DNA from: SIG565 sp045651765
GTDB lineage: Bacteria > Bacillota > Clostridia > Oscillospirales > Acutalibacteraceae
DNA: 55,220 bases
Assembly (NCBI GenBank): GCA_045651765.1
Contig: JAZRSY010000005.1
Coordinates: 1-55,220 of the forward strand
Reading direction: 5' to 3'
In this document: positions 8,762 through 16,428 of the stretch, one piece after another
Layout: each line of letters begins with the position of its first letter
Numbering within the stretch: position 1 is the stretch's first letter
The notes under the pieces: generated by a model
Database searches by the model: none
The model's input: the letters and a program-made list of their open reading frames with translations, nothing else
What the model was told of the DNA's origin: nothing
Position numbers and translations under genes: made by a program

Positions 8762-8797
8762 ATTATACCATAAATTGCGTTAAATGTCAATTTATGG
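8762..8797 (-). promoter_or_regulatory. Promoter and putative operator of the AbrB-peptidase operon
   Basis: Minus strand: TTGACA (8785-8790), 17 bases, TATAAT (8762-8767), both matching consensus. A perfect inverted repeat CCATAAATTG (8768-8777) and CAATTTATGG (8788-8797), with a ten-base gap, fills the space between the boxes and overlaps the -35. A bound dimer there would block RNA polymerase. Confidence 0.8.
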
Positions 8798-8801
8798 CAG
8801 C

Positions 8802-9030
8802 AAAAAACACACCCTAAGGTGTGTTGTAAGGCCCCGCGCTGCCGTAATGTGCTAAAGATAACCTGCATTAGACAGGTGGGTGTCGTGTGTGCAGTTTCGC
8901 GCTCCCTTCTTCCGTTACGACAAACGCCAAAGCGGCCGCAACGGGAGGTCTGCAAGCCCGCTGCACAAGCCGGACCCCTTTTAGTAGCTTGTAGGGTTAT
9001 GATAGTACGGTCCGCGAGCAGCGCAGGATA
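8802..9030 (-). ncRNA. ssrS: 6S RNA with terminator
   Basis: The minus strand from about 9027 to 8828 can form a closing stem, CCTGCGCTGC near the 5' end with GCAGCGCGGG near the 3' end. The 3' half reads CGACACCCACCTG...CAGGTTA, matching the conserved CGACAC-n-CACCT hairpin AGGTT block of 6S RNA. GGGGTCCGGC and GGGAGCGCG segments fit the two sides of the central bubble arms. A terminator (ACACACCTTAGGGTGTGT and T run, 8824-8802) ends it. 6S RNA binds the housekeeping RNA polymerase as a promoter mimic. No good protein ORF fits this GC-richer stretch. The exact 5' end is uncertain. Confidence 0.75.
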
Positions 9031-9057
9031 TTTATATTTTGCTTTAAAATTAAATTT

Positions 9058-9354
9058 TTATTCTTCGTTAATTTCAAACATATCTTGTAAGCGGTCTATA
9101 AATGCATCGGCAACCATTTCATACTCGTCATCGTTTTCAATTTCGGTAAAAAATTCTTCGCCGTTCTCTTCGTTAACCTTAACAATTACGAGTTCGCCGC
9201 TGTCATCTAATATTTTTTTCGGGTCTTCGAAAACAGGTAATAAAGCCAAATACCTAGAGGAATCATCCTCAATTGCATCTAAAATTTCAAAGGTATACTC
9301 TTTGCCTTCATCGTCGCAAAGGGTTACAATATCCGGATTATATTCTTCACTCAT
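9058..9354 (-). CDS. DUF1292 (YrzB-like) small acidic protein
   Basis: This 98-residue, strongly acidic protein has the pattern DIVTLCDDEGKEYTFEILD and YLALLPV typical of DUF1292, a widespread Firmicutes family of unknown function, often near ruvX and mreB-type genes. It has a GGAGG ribosome site. No terminator is seen between its stop and the 6S RNA 28 bases downstream, so the two may be co-transcribed or the RNA may start inside this gene's 3' end. Confidence 0.88.
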   Translation of the reverse strand: MSEEYNPDIVTLCDDEGKEYTFEILDAIEDDSSRYLALLPVFEDPKKILDDSGELVIVKVNEENGEEFFTEIENDDEYEMVADAFIDRLQDMFEINEE

Positions 9355-9497
9355 TTAAAATTCCTCCATTCGTTTACTATATATATTTTATATTATGTTT
9401 AAGTTTTAGTCAATATTAGGTTTATTATATTTTTTACCAATTTTTTAAAGTTTACAATTTTGTTATAACTTTTTGACAAAAATTATTAACTTTTCTC

Positions 9498-9526
9498 TTG
9501 ACAATTAGTTAAAAATGTGCTATATT
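9498..9526 (+). promoter_or_regulatory. Strong promoter of a small transcript
   Basis: TTGACA, 17 bases and TATATT form a near-consensus sigma-A promoter. There is no normal-size gene between it and the terminator at 9734. Confidence 0.85.
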
Positions 9527-9563
9527 ATAGACACAGAGAAGAAACTAGAAAGGACTGATACCA

Positions 9564-9617
9564 ATGAAAATGGAAATCGAACCACAGCATTGTATCAGAA
9601 ATGCTGCTAAAAAATAA
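9564..9617 (+). CDS. Possible 17-residue peptide
   Basis: The ORF reads MKMEIEPQHCIRNAAKK and stops with TAA. An AAAGGA site nine bases upstream is suitable for translation. Its start codon lies inside the hairpin 9555-9598, so translation could be controlled by the structure. It has no signal peptide and one Cys. Only the short length and the position within a clean transcription unit support it; no homologue is recognised. Confidence 0.35.
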   Translation: MKMEIEPQHCIRNAAKK

Positions 9618-9733
9618 AGATTGGCGGTGAGTCCAAAGTACAGTTAAGTTAAAAACATAAACAACTTTCTCTTGATTTGATATAAAAAAACATTTTTGGT
9701 GATTCCAATGTTTTAAAATAATTTAAATATAGG

Positions 9734-9769
9734 CAGAGGTGTTAAAAAACACCTCTGTTTTTGTTTTTT
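9734..9769 (+). terminator. Terminator of the small transcript
   Basis: CAGAGGTGTT and AACACCTCTG form a ten-pair stem followed by TTTTTGTTTTTT, upstream of the nadE promoter. Confidence 0.92.
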
Positions 9770-9778
9770 ACATAACCA

Positions 9779-9807
9779 TTGAACATTTTTACATTTTGTG
9801 GTATATT
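9779..9807 (+). promoter_or_regulatory. nadE promoter
   Basis: TTGAAC, 17 bases and TATATT lie 31 bases before the nadE ATG, just after the terminator of the preceding small transcript. Confidence 0.75.
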
Positions 9808-9838
9808 AAGTATATATTATTATTTAAGGGTGGCTATT

Positions 9839-11722
9839 ATGAAACACGGCTTTATTAAATGTGCGGCTCTTTTGCCCGAAATAAAGGTTGCCGACACAAA
9901 ATTTAACAGCGATAATATTATTAAGCTTATTAACGAGGCCGACAGCCTTGGGGTTAACCTGGCTGTTTTCCCCGAACTTTGCGTTACCGGCAGCAGCTGT
10001 AAAGATTTATTTTTTAACGAAACCCTTTTAGAGAGCGCAAAACAAGCCCTTATAAAAATTGCCGAAAGCACTGCTGGTAAATTGCCTGTTTGTGTGGTTG
10101 GCCTACCCATTAAATATAGCAACAAAATTTACAACTGTGCCGCCGTTGTTTTTTCGGGCGAAATTTTGGCTTTAGTGCCCAAAACCCACAGTTGCGGAAT
10201 TTTCAGCTCGGCTGAAAAATTACCCGATGCCTATAACAGAGTTAGCCTTGGGAACGATATTGTTCCGCTTGGCAAAAAATTTGTTTTTAAAAATTTAAAT
10301 TCAGAAAACTTTAGTTTTGGAGTAGAGTTATCTTCCGACACTTTTGCCCCCTGCCCACCAAGCGTTAAACTTTGCGGTGCCGGAGCCAATATTATTGCCT
10401 GTCCTGCCGCTTTGCCCGAAACTCCACTTTCACAAAACACTCGCAATTTAAATTTTTCTGCCCAAAGCCTTCGACTTGGGTGTGGTTATGTTTTTGCCAA
10501 TGCTTTTTGTGGCGAATCCACCGCAGAAAATGTTTTTGCAGGCCACAGCATTATTACTGAAAACGGTGTTATTTTATCTGAAAACCCACCGTTTAGCCAA
10601 AACAATATAATCGTTACCGAAATAGATGTTAATGCGTTATCGGCCACAAAGGGAAAAATTAATTTTAACACCCCAACAAATAATTATTCCGACATTTTAT
10701 TTGACCAACCACTTGTTAAAACAAAACTTACAAGACACATTCCAAAAAATCCGTTTTTACCGCAAGAAAATAAAGAAATTTATCTTGAAAAAATATTAAC
10801 CGCACAGGCCTTTGCACTTAAAAAGCGGCTCGAACATACCGGCCTTAAAACCATGGTTATTGGCGTTTCGGGTGGGTTAGACAGTTCCCTTGCACTGCTT
10901 GCTTTAGTGAATGCGGCCGATTTGTGCAAAATAGACCGCAAAAACATTATAGCCGTAACCATGCCATGTTTTGGCACCACAAACAGAACCAAAAACAACG
11001 CCGAAAAACTTTGCGAACTTTTGGGCGTAACTTTAAAACATATTGACATTAAGGCTTCAGTTTTGCAGCATTTTAAAGATATTGGCCACAACCCCCAAGA
11101 ATATACCGTTACTTATGAAAACGCTCAGGCCAGGGAGCGTACCCAAATATTAATGGATATTGCCAATGCCGAAAACGGCCTTGTTATTGGCACGGGAGAT
11201 TTATCGGAGTTGGCGTTGGGTTTTGCAACATACAACGGCGACCAAATGTCGATGTACGGCATAAACTCAAGCATACCGAAAACTTTGGTAAGAGCCCTTA
11301 CAGCATTTGAGGCCGAGCGTCTTGGCGGCGAAATTAAAACGGTGCTTACCGACATTTTAGAAACACCGGTATCGCCCGAACTTTTACCGAATGAATCGGG
11401 CAATATTTCACAAATTACCGAAGATTTGGTGGGTCCATACGAACTGCACGATTTCTTCTTATACTACACCGTTAAGTTTGGTTTTTCGCCCGCTAAAATT
11501 TTTAAGTTGGCAGGCCACACATTTAAAGACTCCTACCAAAGTGATACCATTTTAAAATGGTTAAAGGTTTTTTATAAAAGATTTTTTGCAAGTCAATTCA
11601 AACGTTCTTGTATGCCCGACGGCGCCAAATTAACCGAAATTTCGCTCTCCCCCACGGGCGACCTTAAAATGCCGTCCGATACATCGGCAGCCATATGGCT
11701 AAACGAATTAGAAGAATTATAA
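9839..11722 (+). CDS. nadE: Glutamine-dependent NAD+ synthetase
   Basis: The 627-residue enzyme amidates nicotinic acid adenine dinucleotide to NAD+, the last step of NAD synthesis. Residues 1-about 280 are the nitrilase-type glutaminase domain (VFPELCVTG with the catalytic Glu). From about 330 comes the synthetase domain, with the PP-loop SGGLDSSLAL and the downstream TGDLSELALG. The ATG at 9839 was preferred to one 60 bases upstream because it has a GGGTGG site, begins MKHGFIKCAALLP as in homologues, and follows the -10 box. It is a single-gene transcript between two terminators. Confidence 0.95.
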   Translation: MKHGFIKCAALLPEIKVADTKFNSDNIIKLINEADSLGVNLAVFPELCVTGSSCKDLFFNETLLESAKQALIKIAESTAGKLPVCVVGLPIKYSNKIYNCAAVVFSGEILALVPKTHSCGIFSSAEKLPDAYNRVSLGNDIVPLGKKFVFKNLNSENFSFGVELSSDTFAPCPPSVKLCGAGANIIACPAALPETPLSQNTRNLNFSAQSLRLGCGYVFANAFCGESTAENVFAGHSIITENGVILSENPPFSQNNIIVTEIDVNALSATKGKINFNTPTNNYSDILFDQPLVKTKLTRHIPKNPFLPQENKEIYLEKILTAQAFALKKRLEHTGLKTMVIGVSGGLDSSLALLALVNAADLCKIDRKNIIAVTMPCFGTTNRTKNNAEKLCELLGVTLKHIDIKASVLQHFKDIGHNPQEYTVTYENAQARERTQILMDIANAENGLVIGTGDLSELALGFATYNGDQMSMYGINSSIPKTLVRALTAFEAERLGGEIKTVLTDILETPVSPELLPNESGNISQITEDLVGPYELHDFFLYYTVKFGFSPAKIFKLAGHTFKDSYQSDTILKWLKVFYKRFFASQFKRSCMPDGAKLTEISLSPTGDLKMPSDTSAAIWLNELEEL

Positions 11723-11726
11723 CAAA

Positions 11727-11758
11727 AAAGCAGTATAGCAAATTGCTATACTGCTTTT
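11727..11758. terminator. Bidirectional terminator between nadE and maoC
   Basis: AAAAGCAGTATAGCAA and TTGCTATACTGCTTTT are perfect complements. They lie between convergent genes with A and T runs at both ends. Confidence 0.92.
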
Positions 11759-11762
11759 AATT

Positions 11763-12203
11763 TTAATAATTACCATTTGGTTTGCATTTTACAACCATTT
11801 TGGTAACATCGGTTAACACAAGCTCGCCATTTTGGTTATATGCCTCAACGGTAACTTCCACAAGCCCGTTTTTAGCGTTGCGTTTAACAAGATTTGTAAT
11901 TGTTACTTTGCCCGTTAACACATCATCGGCAAACACAGGTTTTAACCATTCGATTTTTGTGGATTTACCGGCAATTAGCTCTTCGCCAAAAAAGCTTACC
12001 TCAAGGTATTTTGACCAAACCGACATAAAGGTCATAACACCTGGGGCTACCAATTTACCAAACGGTGTAGTTTTGGCATATTCTTCATCGGTATGCAGGG
12101 GAATATTATCATAATCGCGGGCAAAAGCCATCATTTTTTCTTTTTTTATAATGGCAGGCGCAGTGTCCACCGACATACCAATTTTGAGTTCTTCAAAATA
12201 CAT
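11763..12203 (-). CDS. MaoC-like hot-dog dehydratase
   Basis: The 146-residue single-domain protein has the MaoC/R-hydratase signature ARDYDNIPLHTDEEYAKTTPFGKLVAPGV, in which the Asp and His of DNIPLH form the catalytic pair. The family hydrates or dehydrates acyl thioesters, but the true substrate of such stand-alone Firmicutes proteins is generally unknown. It follows dut by 23 bases and is the last gene before the terminator. Confidence 0.88.
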   Translation of the reverse strand: MYFEELKIGMSVDTAPAIIKKEKMMAFARDYDNIPLHTDEEYAKTTPFGKLVAPGVMTFMSVWSKYLEVSFFGEELIAGKSTKIEWLKPVFADDVLTGKVTITNLVKRNAKNGLVEVTVEAYNQNGELVLTDVTKMVVKCKPNGNY

Positions 12204-12226
12204 TGTAACACCTCTGGAAGCCGAAC

Positions 12227-12670
12227 TTATTTTGTGCCGGTAGAACCAAATCCGCCCTCGCCACGCTCGGTTGAATCGAGTTCGTCCACCTCGTTAAACT
12301 CGGCCGTTAAAAATGGTGCAATAACCAATTGCGCAATGCGCTCATCTTTGGCAACGGTTTGTGGTATGTTAGAATGGTTGTGCAGAGCCACCATAACCTC
12401 GCCTCTGTAATCGGAATCTATAACTCCCACCTTGTTTGCGGGGGCTAGTCCCCTTTTAGAAGCTATGCCACTGCGAGCATAAATAAGACCTGCAAAGCCA
12501 ACGGGAATTTCCATACTTATGCCGGTGGGTATTAATAATGTTTCGCCCGAATTAATAGTAACATCGGTTTCCAATGCGGCGTAAAGATCGGCCCCTGCAG
12601 CATATTGTGAGCCATAGGTTGGGATTATAGCGTTTGGCTTTAATTTTTTTATTTTAACGAGTTGTTTCAT
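12227..12670 (-). CDS. dut: dUTP diphosphatase (dUTPase)
   Basis: The 147-residue trimeric dUTPase converts dUTP to dUMP, keeping uracil out of DNA. All five motifs are visible: AGADLYAA, YARSGIASKRGLA, GVIDSDYRGEV (catalytic Asp), ERIAQLVIAP and the C-terminal P-loop-like RGEGGFGSTG that closes over the nucleotide. Confidence 0.97.
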   Translation of the reverse strand: MKQLVKIKKLKPNAIIPTYGSQYAAGADLYAALETDVTINSGETLLIPTGISMEIPVGFAGLIYARSGIASKRGLAPANKVGVIDSDYRGEVMVALHNHSNIPQTVAKDERIAQLVIAPFLTAEFNEVDELDSTERGEGGFGSTGTK

Positions 12671-12734
12671 TAGTTACTCCCCCAATAAAATTTATAATAT
12701 AATTTTACCAATTTGGGACCGAAAAATCAACCCA

Positions 12735-13583
12735 TTATTTTTTAAAACCCTCGCCTATTATTTCGCCGGCATCGGCCACCATAATAAAGGCTTTGGGGTC
12801 GGTTTCGTGCACAATTTTATGAAGTTCGGCAGCCTCATGCACCCTTACTGCGCAAACAAGCATTTTTTGTGGATTATTTGTGTAACCGCCGCGAGCGTTT
12901 AAAATGGTTGCGCCCCGCCTTAAACGCTCAGCAATTTTGGTTGAAATGCCACTGGCATTTTCACTTATAATAAACAAAAGTTTACCGCGGTCGGCACCAT
13001 ATAGCATATAATCAATTATTTTAGAAGCCGCATAAATTGCTATTAGCGAATAAAGCGCACTTTCAATGTTGCCATAAACAAAAACAGCAAAAAGCACAAC
13101 TCCAAAGTCAAAAAGCATTACAATGCGGCCAATGGAAAAATGCTTGTGCCGATTATTTATTAACATTGCAATAACATCAACCCCACCGGTTGTGGCGCCT
13201 CGCAACAAAATAAGGCTTAACCCAAAACCTGATATTACACCACCGAAAACCGACGCTAAAATCGGCTCTATTTTATATTGCGGCAAAACGGTTTCGGCAA
13301 TGTTAAGGGTAATGGATAATATAAAAGTAGCGGCGGCAGTTTTTATTATAAAACCACCGCCGAATTTTTTATATTCTAATATTAAAAGCGGTATATTAAG
13401 CACCAACAACACGGTGCCCGAAGGTATGCGTGTTAAGGCATTCACTGCCGTGGATATACCCGTAAACCCGCCCGGAGAAATTTGGTTGGGACTTAAAAAC
13501 AGGGCTACAGCCACCGAATAAACAGCGCAACCTGCTATCCAATAAAGCACATCTATTAAATATCCGCTTTTCATTAACTTCAT
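12735..13583 (-). CDS. YitT-family membrane protein
   Basis: The 282-residue protein has five to six membrane spans (YitT/DUF161, with LFLSPNQISPGGFTGIS and RGATTGGVDVIAM repeats). A cytoplasmic C-terminal DUF2179 domain from about residue 215 holds GATILNARGGYTNNPQKMLVC. The family is common in Firmicutes and its function is not settled. It sits between mrnC and dut on the same strand. Confidence 0.9.
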   Translation of the reverse strand: MKLMKSGYLIDVLYWIAGCAVYSVAVALFLSPNQISPGGFTGISTAVNALTRIPSGTVLLVLNIPLLILEYKKFGGGFIIKTAAATFILSITLNIAETVLPQYKIEPILASVFGGVISGFGLSLILLRGATTGGVDVIAMLINNRHKHFSIGRIVMLFDFGVVLFAVFVYGNIESALYSLIAIYAASKIIDYMLYGADRGKLLFIISENASGISTKIAERLRRGATILNARGGYTNNPQKMLVCAVRVHEAAELHKIVHETDPKAFIMVADAGEIIGEGFKK

Positions 13584-13601
13584 AAAGCATTCCCCTATTT
13601 T

Positions 13602-13982
13602 TTAGAGTTCCTTTACAAAGTTTTCCCATATTTTATTAAATAATTCTTTAATTCTATCGCTTTGACCCGACAAATGCAAATACCCAAACAACACCTCTAA
13701 CCCTGTTGCTGTGTGGTATTCGCCTTTCGTTGCATTTTTAGGTCCTGATGTTGTGTGAAAATTACGGCCCCTTTTGAAAACTGCCAACTCTTGCTCGGTT
13801 AAAGCGGGTTCAATGATTTTAAAAGCCTTGGCTTGTGAAACCGCATTAACCAACTTTACCGACATAGAATGGAGTTCGCCCGAGCGTCTGTTCACGTTAG
13901 ACAACTTTTCGCGCACACAAAGGCCATAAACAGCATCGCCCACAAAAGCAAGCACGGGTGGATTCAACAAATTTGCTTCCAT
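13602..13982 (-). CDS. mrnC: Mini-ribonuclease III
   Basis: This 126-residue protein has the RNase III catalytic fold without a dsRNA-binding domain. FVGDAVYGLCVRE carries the first catalytic acidic residue, and GEYHTATGLEVLFGYLHL carries the second (TGLEVLFGYLHL is the RNase III helix). Mini-III processes 23S rRNA ends in Bacillus. The ATG at 13982 was chosen over a TTG at 14000 because AAAGGGGA lies before it. It follows obg by 18 bases. Confidence 0.92.
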   Translation of the reverse strand: MEANLLNPPVLAFVGDAVYGLCVREKLSNVNRRSGELHSMSVKLVNAVSQAKAFKIIEPALTEQELAVFKRGRNFHTTSGPKNATKGEYHTATGLEVLFGYLHLSGQSDRIKELFNKIWENFVKEL

Positions 13983-14000
13983 AAAAATCCCCTTTGGCAA

Positions 14001-15272
14001 CTAAATTACAAAATCAAACTCAACACCGCAAATGCTTACAGTGTCGCCCTGTTTAACGCCTGCTTGCTCAAGCGCTTTAATAATTCCGCTTTGCCTTAGC
14101 ACCCTTTCAAAATACTGCAACGATTCATAATCGTCGGGGTCAACCTTATTCATAACATCGTCTACCCAATCGGCATTATCCACATAGAAAACACCATCAC
14201 GCACATTAATGGTAAAGGATTTTTCCTCTTTAAACTCGGTAATAACCTCTGACGGCTCGGGCTCGTAACGAATTATGGGTGGCAGGGTGTTAAGCGTAGC
14301 AGCCACATAATTTATAAGCTCGGTTGTGCCTTCGGCAATGGCTGCCATTAACGGAAAAAATGCATATCCGTTATCTTTAAACCAAGCCGAAATTCTCTCA
14401 ACCTCTTGTTCGGTAGTTAAATCGCACTTATTGCCCACAACTATTTGTGGGCGCTTAGCTAATTCTTCATTAAACACCTTAAGTTCGTTGTTAATTTTTT
14501 CAAAATCTTCGATTGGGTCGCGGCCCTCACTGCCCGAAATATCTAAAACATGAATGAGCAATCTGCAACGCTCCACATGGCGTAAAAATTCGTGTCCTAA
14601 ACCGACACCCTCGCCCGCACCCTCTATAAGTCCGGGAATATCGGCCATTACAAACGAAGAGCCTTCACCCATATTTACAACACCAAGCACCGGGGTCAGG
14701 GTTGTAAAATGGTAGTTAGCAATTTTAGGTTTTGCTTCACTTACAACCGAAACCAAGGTTGATTTGCCAACATTTGGGAATCCAATTAAGCCAACATCGG
14801 CCAATAATTTAAGTTCTAAAACAACATCTAATTCTTCGCCCTTTTTTCCATCGTTAGCAAAGCGTGGGATTTGGCGTGTAGCAGATGCAAAATGGCAGTT
14901 TCCCCAACCGCCGTTTCCGCCCTTGGCAATAACAACCGGCTCAGAATCCGAAATATCGGCTATAATTCGGCCAGTTTCGGCATCTTTAATAACGGTGCCA
15001 ATCGGAACATTAATTATTAAATCGTTAGCGCTTTTGCCTGTGCGCCTGCCTCCTCCACCCTTTTCGCCATCGGGCGCAAAATATTTGCGTTTGTAACGAA
15101 AATCGGCCAAGGTGGATAAATTTTTATCGGCCTTGAATATAATATTACCGCCGCGGCCGCCGTCGCCACCATCGGGTCCGCCGGCTGCCACATATTTTTC
15201 CCTATGGAATGTAACGGCACCGTTACCGCCGTTACCCGCTTTAAGATGTATTTTTGCTACATCAACAAACAT
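14001..15272 (-). CDS. obg: Obg GTPase
   Basis: The 423-residue ribosome-assembly GTPase has three parts. Residues 1-about 157 are the glycine-rich Obg domain (GGNGAVTFHREKYVAAGGPDGG). The G domain follows, with GFPNVGKSTL, DIPGLIEGA and GNKCDL. A C-terminal OCT domain follows from about residue 345. The start at 15272 (MFVDVAKIHLKAG) has GGAGA upstream; an in-frame start 30 bases earlier is unlikely. Confidence 0.97.
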   Translation of the reverse strand: MFVDVAKIHLKAGNGGNGAVTFHREKYVAAGGPDGGDGGRGGNIIFKADKNLSTLADFRYKRKYFAPDGEKGGGGRRTGKSANDLIINVPIGTVIKDAETGRIIADISDSEPVVIAKGGNGGWGNCHFASATRQIPRFANDGKKGEELDVVLELKLLADVGLIGFPNVGKSTLVSVVSEAKPKIANYHFTTLTPVLGVVNMGEGSSFVMADIPGLIEGAGEGVGLGHEFLRHVERCRLLIHVLDISGSEGRDPIEDFEKINNELKVFNEELAKRPQIVVGNKCDLTTEQEVERISAWFKDNGYAFFPLMAAIAEGTTELINYVAATLNTLPPIIRYEPEPSEVITEFKEEKSFTINVRDGVFYVDNADWVDDVMNKVDPDDYESLQYFERVLRQSGIIKALEQAGVKQGDTVSICGVEFDFVI

Positions 15273-15324
15273 AGAAATTCTCCAATCGTAAAAATACCGC
15301 AAATCAGGTATTTTTATAGAATAA

Positions 15325-15348
15325 AAGGCTCGGGTTTAACCGAGCCTT
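15325..15348 (-). terminator. Hairpin between rpmA and obg
   Basis: AAGGCTCGG and CCGAGCCTT pair around six bases. On the minus strand it is followed by TTTTATTC, a short T run, so it may act as a partial terminator that lowers obg relative to the ribosomal proteins. Confidence 0.7.
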
Positions 15349-15362
15349 AAATGTTTAAATTA

Positions 15363-15644
15363 CTAATTTTCGGCATAAATGCTTACTTGCTTGCGGTCGC
15401 GGCCGAGTCTTTCGAACTTAACCTTACCGTCGATTAAAGCAAATAAAGTATCATCTGAGCCTTTGCCTACATTATTGCCCGGGTGAATATGTGTACCCCT
15501 TTGGCGAACTAAAATGTTGCCGGCCAAAACAAACTGACCATCGCCACGTTTAACGCCAAGGCGTTTAGATTCGCTGTCGCGGCCGTTCTTTGTAGAACCC
15601 ACACCTTTTTTATGGGCAAATAACTGAATGTTAATTTTTAACAT
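15363..15644 (-). CDS. rpmA: Ribosomal protein L27
   Basis: The 93-residue L27 begins with the Firmicutes N-terminal extension MLKINIQLFAHKKG, which Prp cleaves before AHKK so that the mature N-terminus can reach the peptidyl-transferase centre. The core SKRLGVKRGDGQFVLAGNI is conserved. It lies directly after prp. Confidence 0.97.
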   Translation of the reverse strand: MLKINIQLFAHKKGVGSTKNGRDSESKRLGVKRGDGQFVLAGNILVRQRGTHIHPGNNVGKGSDDTLFALIDGKVKFERLGRDRKQVSIYAEN

Positions 15645-15647
15645 GAA

Positions 15648-15950
15648 TTACACCTCCGAATAAACTTTAATGTTATTGCTGTATTGTTCGGCCAATTGTT
15701 GCATGTGCAGCATAAAACCCCTAAGTATTACTTGAGCATCTTTGCTTTCGGTTGTAAGTTTTAAAGACATATGGGCTTCACTTACCTCGACCTTAGCCTT
15801 AGCCTTTACAACCTCGGTTATAGTGTTGGCAGCCATATACGCCGCCGACGACACCGCCGAGCACACCAACCTGCCGTTTTCGTCGCCACAATTATTTGTA
15901 CTGTGGCCGCTAACGGTAAAACCGTTAACTGAAAATTTTACCGTAGTCAT
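15648..15950 (-). CDS. prp: Prp cysteine protease for L27
   Basis: The 100-residue protein (YsxB/DUF464) has the catalytic His in VSGHS and the catalytic Cys in GRLVCSAVSS. It removes the L27 extension during ribosome assembly. Its place between rplU and rpmA is the usual Firmicutes order. Confidence 0.95.
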   Translation of the reverse strand: MTTVKFSVNGFTVSGHSTNNCGDENGRLVCSAVSSAAYMAANTITEVVKAKAKVEVSEAHMSLKLTTESKDAQVILRGFMLHMQQLAEQYSNNIKVYSEV

Positions 15951-15952
15951 AA

Positions 15953-16258
15953 TTAAACGATTTCGTTAATTTGTACTTTGGTATATGGTTGTCTATGACC
16001 CATTTTACGAGCGCTGCCTTTTTTGGGCTTGTAGGTAAATACTGTTACCTTTTTGCCTTTGCCGTTTTTAATAACGGTTCCTTTAACAACTGCATCTTTA
16101 ACATAGGGTTTGCCAACCTTTAAAGTTGTCTTTTTAACAGCAACAACTTTATCGAAGATAACCTCTTCTTCTGCGTTTAAGCCAAGTTTTTCAACATAAA
16201 TTACATCGCCTTGCTCAACGCGGAACTGTTTTCCACCAGTTTCAATGATTGCGTACAT
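15953..16258 (-). CDS. rplU: Ribosomal protein L21
   Basis: This 101-residue protein has the family start MYAIIETGGKQFRVEQGDVI and the C-terminal MGHRQPYTKVQINEI. It is the first gene of the rplU-prp-rpmA-obg cluster and is preceded by an L21 leader. Confidence 0.98.
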   Translation of the reverse strand: MYAIIETGGKQFRVEQGDVIYVEKLGLNAEEEVIFDKVVAVKKTTLKVGKPYVKDAVVKGTVIKNGKGKKVTVFTYKPKKGSARKMGHRQPYTKVQINEIV

Positions 16259-16261
16259 TAC

Positions 16262-16340
16262 CAGTGCACCTGCCTTAATTTCAGTCTCGCTACAATGGGC
16301 GTATGCAGAGCATAACTTTAAAAGCCCACAATATGCGGCT
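16262..16340 (-). promoter_or_regulatory. L21 leader (autoregulatory 5' UTR)
   Basis: The minus-strand segment contains a GTGGGCTTTT...ATGCGCATACGCCCA-like stem region and the conserved GAGACTGAAATTAAGGCAGGTGC just before the rplU start. This agrees with the Firmicutes L21 leader as I know it, which is thought to mediate feedback by a ribosomal protein of the operon. Confidence 0.75.
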
Positions 16341-16345
16341 CTACC

Positions 16346-16374
16346 ATTTTACAACCAAAGAGGGCAAATGTCAA
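16346..16374 (-). promoter_or_regulatory. rplU operon promoter
   Basis: Minus strand TTGACA, 17 bases and TAAAAT lie just upstream of the L21 leader. Confidence 0.85.
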
Positions 16375-16390
16375 GCATTTTTTAAAAGAA

Positions 16391-16418
16391 AACCGAGGTA
16401 AATGTTTTTACCCCGGTT
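16391..16418 (-). terminator. Terminator after the transketolase genes
   Basis: On the minus strand AACCGGGGTAAAA pairs with TTTACCTCGGTT (one G-U pair) and is followed by TTCTTTT. It closes the long run of genes that starts at miaB. Confidence 0.8.
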
Positions 16419-16428
16419 AAGTTAATAT

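Larger units (their letters stand above)
9530..9769 (+). ncRNA. Unidentified structured small RNA or leader, about 235 nt
   Basis: A strong promoter and a strong terminator define a short transcript in the otherwise gene-free stretch 9355-9838. The sequence offers competing hairpins: CTGATACCAATG (9555-9566) with CATTGTATCAG (9588-9598), and CAGCATT (9585-9591) with AATGCTG (9600-9606), which share bases and exclude each other. GGACT (9552-9556) can also pair with AGTCC (9630-9634). A further hairpin AAAACAT...ATGTTTT lies at about 9687-9714. I do not match it to a known RNA class. It may be a regulatory RNA, a small-peptide messenger, or both. Confidence 0.55.

Noticed and set aside
8819..9358. 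Open frame of 179 codons on the plus strand
   Set aside because: It crosses the 6S RNA and runs antisense through the DUF1292 gene. It has no ribosome site, odd composition and no recognisable domain.
9355..9497. Extra gene or RNA upstream of the small transcript
   Set aside because: It is very AT-rich, with no ORF with a ribosome site and no clear structure; I see nothing in it beyond possible weak promoter-like hexamers.
9779..9838. Upstream nadE start adding 20 residues
   Set aside because: The extra residues overlap the promoter -35 and -10 boxes and do not match the family start. The ATG at 9839 has a suitable ribosome site.
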